Assembly: GCA_024362935.1 (NCBI GenBank)
Contig: JANCRA010000001.1
Location: 56,551,930-56,615,929 of the forward strand
Reading direction: 5' to 3'
DNA length: 64,000 nt
Source: Setophaga petechia
Lineage: Eukaryota; Chordata; Aves; Passeriformes; Parulidae
Shown: positions 49,941-62,969 of the stretch, one piece after another
How positions within the stretch are numbered: position 1 is the stretch's first letter
Layout of the letters: each line of letters starts with the position of its first letter
Notes under the pieces: model-generated
The model's database searches: none
The model's input: the letters and a program-made list of their open reading frames with translations, nothing else
Told to the model about the DNA's origin: nothing
Made by a program: the position numbers and the translations under genes

Positions 49941-52900
49941 CCCTATTTAGTCCAGAAGTACCACTGCCTTTACTAGATTAATTAGGCAAGTAAAATGAGC
50001 AGAAGTTATCTGCCACAACTCTAAATTAGAGGGATAACTCACCACTGAAATCTATGCGGACTCAGAAGTTTGAGTCTGGATAATTAAATACCTACATGCA
50101 TCAGGGTTTCAATGTTCTTAGCATGGTGCATTTACTCTTCTACTGATCTCAGTGCCAAGTTAACTCTGCACCTCTCATTTATCTGCCTGGATAAAACCTC
50201 CATTAAAGGCTGGCAGTAGCTCTAAGGACTAACAGTTGGGAGCACAGCTAAGTAAAGAGCTGTAGAGCCCATTTGGACTACAACAGTGAGAGCAGGAAAT
50301 GTATCTTGGGGCAGGAAAATAGATCCAGTTGATATCATCTGGACTACTTTGAAAACAAGATATTAAGAGCAGATCAGCAGAAGCTTACTGTGGAAGGATG
50401 GAATTAGAAATTACAAATTAAAGTCTGTTCCACACAGGGGAAAAAAGGAGCATTTATGACAGGCAAAACATTACCAATGCTTAATCACCACAGGCTTAAG
50501 AGAAATAGCCCAGAGAGCAGTATGAAAAAATAAAATGCTGCCAATTAATTTAGAGATAAAGGATAGGATCCCCTTATGCTTTTTTGGAGGCAATGAGAGT
50601 TTTCTCGTTCCCCTCATTTACTATCAGGACAGTGATCTGTTAGCTCTACAGGTACCTGCATTTCATTTATTACTTTCCCGCAGAGAAATATTTCAGTTTA
50701 GTCTCTCTAGTTATTACGTATTTACAGTGTGTGTGCAGGTCCTTCTCTCCCAAAGACCTATTCTAGCACTCAGATGAGTATTTTTCCAAGGGAGTCCATA
50801 CCTCAGTGATCTGAAGGTACAGCACTTCTTTCTAAAATCTGGCCACCGTTACTACTAGTTTTCCTCTAAATATCCAATTCTGTACTTTAGATGTTGTCAC
50901 ACAAGGTGGCAGACAGGAGCTCCTGTAACAAACCTGGAAGAATTTTTATTTCTGTAACTGTGAAAAGATGCAGTCCTAAAATCCCCACATTTTAACCACA
51001 CCCAAACACACAAACAGCATATTCCAGCTTCTTTTACAGCACACCACATGATGGCTGTTTCAAAAACTGTCATCTGGGGTGTACATCCACATATACTGAC
51101 ATGGATGCATGGATTAAAATTACAAAATATTAACAGCTGTTCCATGTGGGCCTGATAAGTACTCTTTACATGTATGACACAATTTGTTAAATTATTTCAC
51201 TCTTACACTTAGGAATGAACAAATCCTGCCAGCATTTATGTATGTGCTTGGCTTTACCAGCCTGACTACTCCTGGCATCAAGTATGATTTTCATAAGATC
51301 AAGGCCTAAGATATCATATGCAATAACTTGGAATAGAAATGCTTTCTAAAAAATAACACTTGCCCTAGCTGAAAGCTACTGAGATTTCATCGTGATTATC
51401 ATCAGCAGCCTGGTGAATAAACATGAGACACTCAGGCATTTACTCTGGTCAGGCATCAAGGAGGAGAACAATGAAACAAAGGAGGGAGAAATGAGGCAGA
51501 AGGGTGGAAATGGTTCTTCACAGCTTCCAAGTGTTGCAACTTACTCAGAAATGTCTGGTTACTCTTAGTGCAAAGTCAGGCATGCCTAGAAAAGGGCCAA
51601 ATGAGTTTTTTGGGATCGAATTTAGTGCTAGGTAGATTTTGAGAGTAACACTCTGGAATCATAGTAGCTTTGCTCCTGAATACCACACCTGATTACTGCA
51701 AAATTGTTTAATGTATCTACCAGGAAAAGCAGATCTGCGTCCAAAGGTTTTATCTTTCTCGTTATTGTAATGGAAGAAAGCATATGATAGGATATAGGTG
51801 ATTAATAAAGAATCTCATGCTGCTCCATGTCTGATATGACCTAGATTTCCAAAAAGTGAGTATTTACTAAAATGTATAATTTACCATCCCAAAAAATACA
51901 GAGAAGCTGTGTCAGTGTGGCTTGAAAATCAGTCCACTTTATTCCATAATTTCTTTGATGACAAAGAAAATTTCTCTTTTTTTAATAATTTTTCTGCTTT
52001 TCAGCGCCTCCTTCAGAGCTTTTTCACAGCTGCTACTTCTCATCATTAGACCTTCTCTTCTTAAATCACCTTCTCATTTTCTGTCAAATCCTGATTTCCA
52101 TAAGGGATCTATTACTATATCCCTGCACTGAGAGGATCTAAAGAAGGCATCCCCTAAACAACCTCAAGTTACTGGGAAATTTAAAATGATAAGTCATGGA
52201 CTAGCTAAACAAGTGACTTCTACTATTTCTACTGAAAAACCTCAAGTTTTTGCATCTGTTAAAAAGGACTCCAGACTCTTGAATTCCTTGTACACGCTTC
52301 TAGTAGCAACTTATTTAAATTTTTTCTCATATTAAATGTTTTCTATACCTTAACTGTACAATCAGGAAGTCCTTCCCAGCCATTTGGTCTCACTGCAGTC
52401 TCTGCATCCTGCCACTATGTCAAGACAGGCATTGGCAAACTTTCTGACAACTCCACCACTTTTTCCCATTCCCTACTTCCCATGGGAAGAAAAGCAAACA
52501 TGAAGGATGGGAGAGGGGTGCAATATACTGTGGCCAACCTTTGAGTGGGACAATCAATGTGATCAGGTCCCAGTGTTTAGATATAGTCATTAGTCATTCA
52601 GTGTTTAGAGTAAAACAGTCATTACCCCTCACATAAAATTGAAGAGGTGTTGGAAGTGATCAGAGTCCAGCTCTTTCTTTAATGAGGTACAGGGCCATGA
52701 ATCTCATCCTGGAAGATTTCTGGTAATAGAATCTTTGAAAGGTGGATTTACAGGCAGGGTAAATTATGTCACTAGGACTTTCCCTACTGTTGAGGAAGTT
52801 ATTCTTTACTGCTATATCCAAATTAACCACACTGGAATTGCCTTTGAATTTCCAGATGCATGTGTGTGAGAGGAATGGAAAAGGATTAAGGGACTTAGCA

Positions 52901-53129
52901 TGGAGGTGTTGCAAAAGTTACTTGTGGGCCAGCTTGCAAGGGTTAAAGTTACTGGCAAGGAACAGTTTGCTTAGCCATGGCGCCAGATCTGAAGAGAGCA
53001 AAGAAAAATTGACTCAACAGTGAAGGGCATGATTTCTGGAAGATGAATGACATTTTCCACAAGGTGTTTTAGGAGAAGGAATAAAGTGTACCATAATTTT
53101 CTGCTGTTTGTGAAACTGTGTTGAACCAC
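49941..53129. other. Unique AT-rich DNA, no gene seen
   Basis: No mobile element or gene is recognised over about 3.2 kb. Frames are 85 codons or shorter with no domain. Confidence 0.5.
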
Positions 53130-53463
53130 TTTGTGCTTGCTTGCTTGCTTGCTTTCTTCCTTCCTTCCTTCCTTCCTCCTTCCTTCCTTCCTTCCTCCTT
53201 CCTTCCTTCCTTCCTTTTTCCTTTCCTTTTCCTTTCTTTTCCTTTCCCTTTCCTTTCCCTTTCCTTTCCTTTCCTTTCCTTTCCTTTCCTTTCCTATTCC
53301 TTTCCTTTCCTTTCTTTCTTTCCTTTCCTTTCCTTTCCTTTCCTTTCCTTTCTTTCCTTTTCCTTTCCTTTCCTTTCCTTTCCTTTCCTTTCCTTTCCTT
53401 TCCTGTTCCTTTCCTTTTCCTTTCCTTTCCTTTCCTTTCCTTTCCTTTCCTTTCCTTTCCTTC
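53130..53463. repeat. Polypyrimidine array: TTGC to TTCC to TTTCC
   Basis: Almost pure C/T on the plus strand apart from the G-containing start. It begins as (CTTG)n near 53135-53153, becomes (TTCC)n with TCC interruptions to about 53210, then (CCTTT)n with some CCTTTT variants to 53463. A tract of this kind can form triplex (H-DNA) structures and stalls polymerases, so its true length may differ from the assembly. All six-frame translations are open only because the units contain no stop codon; the F/L/S/P-rich and K/E/R/G-rich frames of up to 166 codons here are not genes. Confidence 0.95.
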
Positions 53464-56400
53464 ATTACCATTCAAGAGGTTCCTAAAAACTATACCACTG
53501 CTAGAGCTATAACTCCCTGCTGTGATTTGTGGGCAGCTAGGCTGTTGTTCTCCTCTACTTCTTGGCAGTGAAAAACAAGGGAAGAAATTGGAAGTGTCTT
53601 CCTGAGACGCTACAAGAAGAGACAGAAGATAATGAATTGCATTGCTACATTAGGTAGTAAAAGGCTTCAAATTTTCTTCAAATACTTTTCTGAGGCAAGC
53701 AAACGCAGTAGGGTCACTGAATAAACTATCTTTCCCTTGAAAACTGTTAGGAGAGACAATTACAAAGAGAATATTAAGTTCTTTAAGTATTGATAGATTA
53801 TGGCATTACCTCTATGAGATCTGGTTTGGAAGGAGATATGCTCCTGAGAATAAACAATATTATCAAACCAGCTGCTGAGCATAGCAAATGGAAGCCTGCT
53901 TCATCTGACCTTTCCTGTCTCTATAAACAAAATTGCACACTAATGCAGGGCTTGAGAGGCTGAAATAAGGAGATAACTTTCCTGGTCTTCTTTTTCCTCT
54001 AGACAGTAAAAACAGATTGTGAGCAGGAATTCAGGAAATTCAAACCTTATCCTAAGATCTAAAAGCTGAGGGAACAAGTAGAGACAAGTAATCGGAACTG
54101 ACAAAAGTTGTACTGCAAAGAATTATTTAGAATGATGCCTAACATTTTCTAACCTCCCTTTGTTTTCATACCAGTCACAGTACTCATTAGGTTCACAAGA
54201 AACCTGTGAGAAAGCCATTCTCATTTTGTTGTGCAAGAGGTCAGACCCTACTTGGGTGACTTGATTCACCTCTCTCAGTTCAGTAGATATTCCAAAATGA
54301 GAACTGCCAGAAGTTGGCATGACAACATGCTCTTATCTACTCTATTTGGCCAAGTTCAGTGACAATGGCTCACCAAGGTATTCAAACTCTAACCCCAGGA
54401 GAATCACTCCTCCAGTTCCTCTTGGTTTCTCTCAAGATATTTCAGCTTCTGCAAACAGCAGGCACACCACGGTGGGGTATAACTCTTCCTTGCAGAGTAC
54501 CTGGTGCAGCAGGAGATGGAGCAATAGAACGCAGAGTCTATCTTCAAAAATCTGACTCCTAAGTGAAGTTCCTGACTTCTGCCAACACAACAGAACTCCT
54601 TCCCTTCCTTCCTTGCCAGACTGTCCAGTCAGCCATCAGAAACAGCCTCATGGGAACACAGAATGGTCGGATCCAAGGGGCAGCATGTAGTGTCACATGA
54701 GATTGAACAGACTCCACATCAAGAACCAAGAAAGCATAGTTGAAACCCTGGAGAATTCTACCTCTGGAGAATATCTTTTGGCAAAGAGGTTACCAAGGCA
54801 GACAGTTTGCAATCTTATTTTAATTAAAGCAGGCAAGTAATTGTGAACAACTAAATTCACAGCATGAAAACACCAAACAGAGCAGATTACAAGTACTGAT
54901 ACAAAACTCATAACTGAACTTACAAACGTGTAAGGAAAACATGTCAAAGTTGTATCATTGGATTATCCCCACAAGGAAGACAGACTTTGTGGTTGAAATA
55001 AAATGGTTTCTTAAGATGTTAAAGCCATGTCCCTGGGACAATTCAAGAAACTCATTGCCACAAGACCAGACTCTGATTTGCTGTGCATATCTGATATCAG
55101 AAAGTATCACTTGACCAGTCTGCTCTTAGTGCTTCTATCACACAAATGTCCATAGATTTGTCAGAGTCATCAAAACAGTAATTTCCAAACAGGTAAAGAA
55201 GGGTGAGGGCATAACTTATGTTCCATTCCCACACATCATGATTCCTTCCCTTCCTGTCATTGTAGTAATGCTAAACCTGAGGTTTAAAAAAATAATCATA
55301 AACTAGGCCTCTCTAAAGTAAAAATAATGACTTCATAGAAACAGAATTGAAAAAAATAACCAAACCAAACAGCATACTGCCTAAGTAGGCAGGGAGTGTG
55401 CAGGGCAGGGAGTTGCTCTTGTTATTCACCCTTGACAGTGCATTGTTTCAATTTTTTTTAAGAAAGATTTCTCTAAGCATATTTTAAAATTAGTGGCAGA
55501 TGATAATATCTATAATTAGCTAATTCATGGAAATGTTTAGAAGAGACATCACTTATCTTCAGACTGCTTCTTTATAGCATTGTATTTCTGTAGCCAATGC
55601 ATATAATCTTCTTCTGTTCATGCTTTTCTCAGAACACCTTAAAATGCAAGATTCAACAGAAGCCAAACAACACAGAAGAGAAAAATTGGCCAGACATCTT
55701 TTCTAATTGAGTATACTCAACAAACCAGCTAGAAACAGTTTCAAAATAAACTTTCTACCCATGTATCTTGGTAATATTTACGTGGAAAAAACATGCCCTT
55801 TCAAAGTCATGGGTATTCAGATGTAGGATAAAATTAATGGAAAAAGAGGAAAAGTTGCAAAAGTATCTGTGGTCCTTGATTGCAAAAAAAAATTAAACAA
55901 GACAAAACAAAACAAAAGGCAAACAGTCATGTTATTAGTTCCACTCACATTTCATGCAAGATGACCAGCTCTGCTTTTAATAGACCTGGCTGCCATTTGC
56001 AGTTAGAAAGGTTTTATCCATTGGCCTCTGCTCTGCTAAAACATGGCTGCGTTGATATCATACTTGAAAGGTATCAGAAAAGTATAAGACACAAAAACCT
56101 TCAGTGAGCCCTATTCTAGTGTTCAGTTTTAAGATATACATACCAGAAATGACATTGAGCTTTGACTTCCTTTCAGCTGAAATAACAAAATATTCTTCCT
56201 GCTGACTATAGCCTCATAAAATAACATTTAAATGTCAATAACATATTTGTGATACAAAAAGCAGGTTGACCAGTAGTATGAAAGTCCCCAGGGACACTCT
56301 CTTTGCAGATAGTTCTCCTGTTGTATTCACAAGCCATTCAGACTGTTCAACAGGAGTAAAATTCACCCTTTTCCATATGTAACTTAGAATCATTAATTTG

Positions 56401-59284
56401 CCAAATCAACAAGTCTCCTAAACCAGCATTGTTAGGAGAGCTGTAACAAGAGACATATAGCATAGCAGCAGGGGAAAAGTTCCCTTTGTAATTTAAAAGA
56501 AGTGGTGCTTCTCATTCTGCTTCTGCACTCTTTCTTGCATATGTATATTGATGCCAGCTCACAGAGAAACTGGCTGTGAGATTTGAACCCCGCAGGAGAT
56601 ACAGATGGCTCCTTGATTTACTTATTGATGAAATAAAAAGGAATTCTGCCTGTGGACAGAAAAGTGGGTTTTGTTTTTTGTTTTCCACTCACTGAGAATG
56701 AAATCTGCCGTATGAGGAATGTAGCAATCCCTGCTGCATTTCTTGCTTGTGTAGCCATCAATGAGCTAGCATGCACACAACTGTACGAACCTAGATTAAA
56801 CATTGTAAATGACCACAGCATTTTCTTCCTGGAGCTAAAGCTATGATGTGATCTATGGCCATTTTCCCCTTATTTGGAGGCTGCAGGGTTCATACTCCGG
56901 GCACAGCAAAAACACAACACGCAGCTATCAAGCAAAAGTAATCCTCTTTATTTCAAAACAGATGACTAGCTATTTGCATGGTTAAAAATACCAGAGTTTT
57001 CCCCGGGTAATCCGCTAGCCAGTCTGATCTACTTTTTCCCCCCATAATGCTAGGTCATTCTTGGATTAAAAACAAGAGTCTCCACCCTTAGAGAAATTTT
57101 CTTTAATACCTTCACAACATGAAACAAATTAAGAAAAATAAAAACCAATCTCCTAGACCTTCACACCTCTTTAGTTTTTTTCCAGTTATATTTTTATATG
57201 ATGTTGCAAACATTCTAAACTTAAACATCTTGTGCATGGTAGTTCAACTGTTGTAATTATTAGGTTTTTAGGTTTCCTGTAAAAACAATTGAGGTTTCTG
57301 CAAGCATAAAAATTGTTTAAAACTCCTGTCTACCAAAGCAAGCAATCTCCTGAGGAGGTGGTGGTAGGTGCAGTTTGCCTCCTTTGTTGCACACAGAGAG
57401 GATTTTGCAAAGGAGTCCCAATTTCAGTGGTAATGAGGGAGATCTAGTGAATATAACTAAATATCTCAAGGTCCTGGGTGTAACAGTGTTAGATATTCAT
57501 GGTAGGAATAGATGATGGCAGGTGAAATAGCTCTCCCTGGCAATTTTACAAGTTTTGAAGTTGTATGCTACAGTTGCATGAAGCAGGAAGAAATTAAAGT
57601 GCTCGGTTAGAAGTCAGTATAATGACCCAAGCCATCAGATAGATGGTTTGAGATAAGAATTAATTCCTGGGTAAATGGCAAGTGTTGACAGCAATATTTT
57701 TTCCCCATCACTTATATACATAAACACTGATTTAATTTTTTTTTCATAAAACGATGATATGAAAAAATAGTTGACCTAGAAAGGGAAAAATTTGCCAGAA
57801 TCTACATCTTTCTGAAGCAAAACTAAATTTTTTTTAAAAAAACTTCAAGGGCTCACAGCTTAGTTTTCTGAGAAATTTCATGCTTACTAGCAATATCACC
57901 CTTTTTTAAAGAAAATAAGTACATACAACCATCAAGCCCATTTTAAGACATATCCCACATGAGAAATTACTGGCAAGGTATCTTTTATAACATTGCACTA
58001 ATATAGATCTCTGGTAGCAGCCTTACACAGGCTGTCACTGCTATTCTCTGATGTAGGAGGGAGACAAGTATGTGAGGCAGCACAGACTGGCAGAGCAGGC
58101 TACACACATTACACTTGCCAAGACTCCTGAGGGATGGAGCAAAACCACCATTCAGCCAAACTCTGAATGCCTGTGGAGCCTGTGCAAGCCTAGCAACGAT
58201 AAACAGTGACACCTAAGGGAAGGAGTGAATATTTCCCAGGGGAAACAAACATTCATGCAGGGAAAGAAAAGACAGCTACCCAAGTCCTCTCAAAGTAACC
58301 TTTATGATTCCCAGGGTATAAACAAAGTGGTGGGGGAAAAAGCACTTTTAATAGGGCGAGTTGTCTGTCATGCTACCTACCCAGAGCAGGAAAACTGACA
58401 GAACAAAACACTTCACTCAAAGCAGCTGCTTCCATTATCACCTAGAGCAGCTTCAGCCAGCTTTGTCCTATGTGTAGAGTTTAAAAAACCCCTGCTATCC
58501 AAGAAAACTTTCATACCCAGGACATTAAAAGCACTACAGTACAATGTTGTCGATATTATGGTCAATACCATATCAATTCCACAGCAAAACAATTTTCTCC
58601 AAAAAAGTCAAATAGTTATTCTCACTGTAGAAGAAATTGTTTCCACATCTGGAAGAAATGTTTGCAGGTTTGTATCAGACAGAAGTATCAAAGCCTGCAC
58701 ATCTTCTAGACAATCTAGATGTTTGCAGGGATTAGGTGCAGTTTCTGTTCTGTTGTTCTATGAGCTGTAATACAAGAGCAGGTTTCTTACTAATTTTCTG
58801 CTCCCCAGCTCTGATTACCATCAGGTCCCATGTGTCCCATTCAGAAAACCATAATGCTTAAAGATGTTGTCACCTATAATAGAAAAATGTACCAGCAACA
58901 CAATAACGTACCTTTACCAAGGGGTAGGAGACAAAAATTTCCCTTCCTCTCTGGCATTAACACCTCTGAATTTAATTTTAGCTCAAGCTATTCCCTGATG
59001 ATAGAAGTGATGTACCTTAACTGAGAACAAGGCCTTGTTGAACAGTGATGAATTCAAGTGTAAGTCCCAGCCTCACCATTCTAACACGTCTTCTCTACAT
59101 TATTGTGTCGTGTTCTTGCTTGTCCATGTCCCACAATATAGCATCTGTGTGTTTCTCTCTCTTAATGTCACCAAATGCTAGTTTACACAGAAGGGCTTGC
59201 TTAGGTTGTAGCTAGTTATATACTGTACAAACACAAATTAACAGCTTACAAAAATTACTCTGCAATCTTCAATATCTCAGAACA
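53464..59284. other. Unique AT-rich DNA, no gene seen
   Basis: About 5.8 kb without a recognised exon or mobile element. An octamer ATTTGCAT at 56972-56979 lies in a stretch (about 56880-57070) that includes a short GC-rich patch, CCCCGGGTAATCCGC (57001-57015). Confidence 0.45.
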
Positions 59285-60960
59285 TAAAAATAGTCCATTT
59301 AGTCTCTCCAGAAACAGTAGCCTACTCGAGGCTTAGGGAAAAGTGCACAAGGGCAGAACAAACATGCTGTGATGTATCCCAGTACTCCCCCATCTTCCAA
59401 TGGTCTGTGACTTGGGGAGCTAACTTCCTCAGCTAGGAGTCTAATAATTCTGGTTAGCAAATTTAGACTAAATCTTTCATGATTTTGAACCTGCACAAAC
59501 CTTTTGTTATGCCCAATATCCTTTGGCAGCAAACTCCACAGTTCAGGTGTACGGTACGTGAACACACTGGATTCTGCTTCTTTGTTTTGAACATCCTGAG
59601 AGTTCATTTTGGTACTTTTATTCCACAGTCCAGAAAAGACAATGATCACTTGGAGCCTATCTCCTTCTCACTGTTGCTCATCATTTAATAAATCCTATTT
59701 CAATCTCCATCAGCAGACTCCCAGAGATTTTAGAGTCATTAATTCTGTGGTCACTTCTCATGTGAAAGTCATCTGCTGACTTCAATCTTCCTTGTTCCTC
59801 TTTCTGCTATCAGCTTCTGAGATCAGAAAAAGTAGGATATTTGTTTTGTTCTCCATATTTATCATTCCAAACACCTATCTTCTTTTTTTTTTTTTTTTGT
59901 AATCATCACGGAGCACTGCACTTACATTACATTGTCATTAAAATACTCATAACTGCACTGTCTTTTCTGCCTGGTAACAGCCAATTCAAAACCCTTCATC
60001 ACATATATAAAGCTAAGAATCATTTTCTTCATCTCTGTTGCCGTACCATTCTCTACAGTGAATTTAATCTGCCATTTTATCACTCCATGTCTCAAGACCT
60101 TTCTTCACTGCAGAAAGTTTTCTCATTTACTGCTCTGCACAACTTAATGCTATGAGCAAATGTTGCCACCTCCCTCTCTACTCTGTTTCCTAGACTGATT
60201 ACACTGAGTAACATGGGTCTTCATGCAGATCTCAGTGGAATTTGCCAGGTGAAATTCCTGCACTGAGAAAACTGAACATTTGTTCCTACCTTCTGTTTCC
60301 TGTCTTTTCAACTGTTACTAATATATGTGAATACCTTTCCTTTTATCCTACATCAGTTTGGCTTCTCTAGGTATTTTGGAGGGATTTGGAAGACCTTCTA
60401 AAGTCAACCTCAATTAGATCACCTTTGTCAAACACACAACAGTGATTCCTTCAGAGAACTACAGCAGAATCTTGAGACATGGCTGTTTCCTGCAAAAGCT
60501 ACAGTAGCTCTTTCTGAGTACATTTTATTTATTTATGGCTTCCTTCTCCCTCTAGAGACATCAGACTCACCAGTCAGCTATTTCCACATCTTATCCAAAG
60601 TCCTTCTGAAAACTGATAATGTATCTGCCACTGTCTCTGATACAGAGGCATTTCTCAGTGATTGCTTGTATTACACAAGGGGTGGTTCAACACTACCTAA
60701 ACAAGAGTTCACTCACTCTTACCTGTATTTCACCAACTTTTTCAGATTGTCAAAGTAACCTTTGCTTCAATCCCCCTATGGAATGCCTAGAATCTACTTT
60801 AGCAACAATTCCTTTTTAGGGACTTCTAATTTTGTTTGCTTCACCCTTTTAACTCTTACAAGAAGGAGCCCTTATCACCCTGTTTTTTTAAGATTTTCTA
60901 AGCCTTCTGATATTGACATTCTTGTAGTGAACTTTCTCACACACTTTCTGTAAATAACTC
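59285..60960 (-). mobile_element. Very old CR1-type LINE, reverse-transcriptase part and 3' end
   Basis: On the minus strand, 59470-59560 resembles the ORF2 end segment 'CTGTGGAGTTTGCTGCCAAAG ... AGGTTC' that old CR1 copies share, and 59290-59345 resembles their 3' tail block ending in a GGAGAGACTAAATGGACTAT-like motif. About 700 bp away, 60180-60460 resembles the reverse-transcriptase region: the minus strand of 60364-60405 aligns with the 'DFQKAFDKVPH' segment and 60415-60455 with the following loop, both heavily mutated. Order and orientation fit one copy with its 3' end near 59290. No open frame remains. The part beyond 60600 and the 59680-60130 middle are assigned by position only. Confidence 0.55.
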
Positions 60961-61003
60961 ATTGTTTTGCATTCCTTTATAGAGGAAGAGAGAGTTGATA
61001 GAC

Positions 61004-61166
61004 TGTCAGTTTGACCAGTGTCATTGGAGAGGTGTCACTCTCACCCTCCAATCCGCTGTCACTTTTGGAAAACTATAAATGTTGGAGTCAGAAAATAAAC
61101 TTCCGTTTTTTCCTCACCTTGAGGACAGTAGTGTGTGCTTGTGGCCTTTCATGTCCTATAGTGACA
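61004..61166 (+). mobile_element. Compact LTR-like unit, 163 bp, with TATA and AATAAA
   Basis: The unit begins TGTCA and ends TGACA, a perfect 5-bp inverted terminus of TG...CA type. TATAAAT (61074-61080) is followed 20 bp later by AATAAA (61094-61099), so transcription start and polyadenylation would fall close together, giving a very short R region as in alpharetrovirus-type LTRs. Flanks AGAC (61000-61003) and AGCC (61167-61170) match in three of four bases, a possible aged 4-bp TSD. It resembles a passerine ERV LTR I recall, but it is short and could be internally deleted. The family name is unknown to me. Confidence 0.5.
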
Positions 61167-61170
61167 AGCC

Positions 61171-62745
61171 CTTCTCCTATACCAAGAGGGCCAGCTGAGC
61201 AAAGTTTTTATTCTGTACACAGCAGGTGTGTTGCAAACAAAACCACCAACCTTCCTGATGTTCGTTGGAATCTTGACCACAGCTAAACTGGGCTAGTTGA
61301 ATTGGGTTAAATTTTGGTTAAATGGGCAGTTAAAGTCAGTTTTAGAAGCATATCTAAGGTAATGTCTTCCACTCACAGAGCAAAAATACCCATGGAAGAA
61401 CATCAATTTGCATCATACGTAAGTTAGGAACTGGATTAAATTAAACTAGTTTGACTGAGAATATAAAAACTGCATTAATGTATTTTAAATTACAGCATTG
61501 TTCACAGAAATTCAAATAGCATTTGTATTAACCCAGTCTATTTATATAATAATACAGTTTGAAGGAATTTCCTGTAGGGATTTTAATGAATAATTGTATA
61601 AAGAATTATAGAAATTGTATCTTAGTTACTAACAACCACGTAATATCTTTTCCTATAAATGGTATAGGACATAGAATTAATTGTGTTGTGACATTGCTTC
61701 CACCTTGATTCAAATCAATTGGCTTTTTTATAGCATAAATATTCAATATTCAGTATTTTTTATGACTCACGGATGATAATAAAGGGAAGTCATCACAGGG
61801 TACAGCACAACCCAGACTAATCACACTTTGGTGCCTAACTTATGGGTCCAGCATTTGACAGGTATTTTCCTAACTAGTCATGCCTTCAAAATTCAAGACC
61901 CAGTAAAGAAAGAGTAAACTAACTTTTTACAGGACAGAGATGCTAAACTACCTTCCTTTAAAATAGTAAATTGGTCCTGACAGTGTCCCATTTAATTGGG
62001 AGTTTTGTGAAATGGACCAAAAGAAAGCTTGGTTTTAAGGTTTTAAATAAAACATATTTATTTGGCTAGAGTCAAAGAGAAACATGTTTTTTTATCTTCT
62101 GCTAATTTGTATAGAATTTATTTCATTCTTCAAATGCGCAAGGAATTCATTACTTGGGGGAAAAAAATTATCACACCTTTCATGCTCTCATTTGTTGTCA
62201 ATTTCCTAAACTCTGCATCCTAGAGTTTTTTTTCCTTTTCCATTGAACACAATCTTCTCAGGAAGCAAAAAGGAAGACAGATGTCAAAACAAATTTTGCA
62301 GAATGGTTCACAATGCTATCCAACTGCAAACATCAATGCTATGTAGGAGACCTTCACAATGATCTCAATGTTTTCTGTATTTCCACAAAATACTGCATTA
62401 GAGGTGCCCATTCTGCTATCCACTCCCCTCAGCAATACAGCTTTCTAGGAGAGCATTTCCTGAGTTGTCGGTTCATGTCTTTGGGATAATCCCTCACCTT
62501 GCAGTTTTGCAATAATTTAGCCCCTTCCACCATATTTCATGTAATCCTAGCATGGATGACAAATTTATAATTTTAATATAAAATGTTTATCACACTTCCC
62601 CTATCATCACCCAATCCTGACTTGCTTTACTTTAACACTGGCTGATACAATGTTAATGTCTGATCTGCTCAGTTTGAAGACTAAATTGAACAGCATAAAC
62701 AAACCAAGATCTTTCAGACAGTCATCTGTGTCATTGGCGGTGGAT
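61171..62745. other. Unique AT-rich DNA, no gene seen
   Basis: No exon, RNA gene or further LTR is recognised. The TCA-to-TTG frames are short. Confidence 0.5.
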
Positions 62746-62749
62746 CCTT

Positions 62750-62965
62750 ATCCAGAGGCTTGGGGTAGTTGGGGTGTTGTTGGTTATGGTCTTGGGGTAA
62801 GGTTGGTTGTGATGGTGGGGCCTGTTACAGGGGGTGTGTTGGGGTTATTGGTGGATGAGGGGGCAGTGAATGGTGGGGGTCTGTTGCTGGTCTGACCAGA
62901 TTTTAGTGGGGTGGCTGCGTTGCATTCAGAGGGAGGGGGCTTGCTTTTGATTGGGGGGGGAATCA
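62750..62965 (+). repeat. G-run-rich, GT-rich low-complexity tract
   Basis: The plus strand carries many runs of four or more G separated by T-rich spacers (for example TTGGGGTAGTTGGGGTG near 62760-62777, and GGGGG runs near 62832, 62860 and 62876), ending with an 8-G run near 62955-62962. It is a loose, diverged tandem-like array without a fixed period. It could form G-quadruplexes. The two overlapping frames (62650-62895 plus, 62784-63017 minus) follow from the composition. Confidence 0.65.
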
Positions 62966-62969
62966 TTAC

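Noticed and set aside
52971..53571. Several frames of 122-166 codons on both strands, rich in F/L/S/P or K/E/R/G
   Set aside because: They are translations of the TTCC/TTTCC array, whose units contain no stop codon in any frame.
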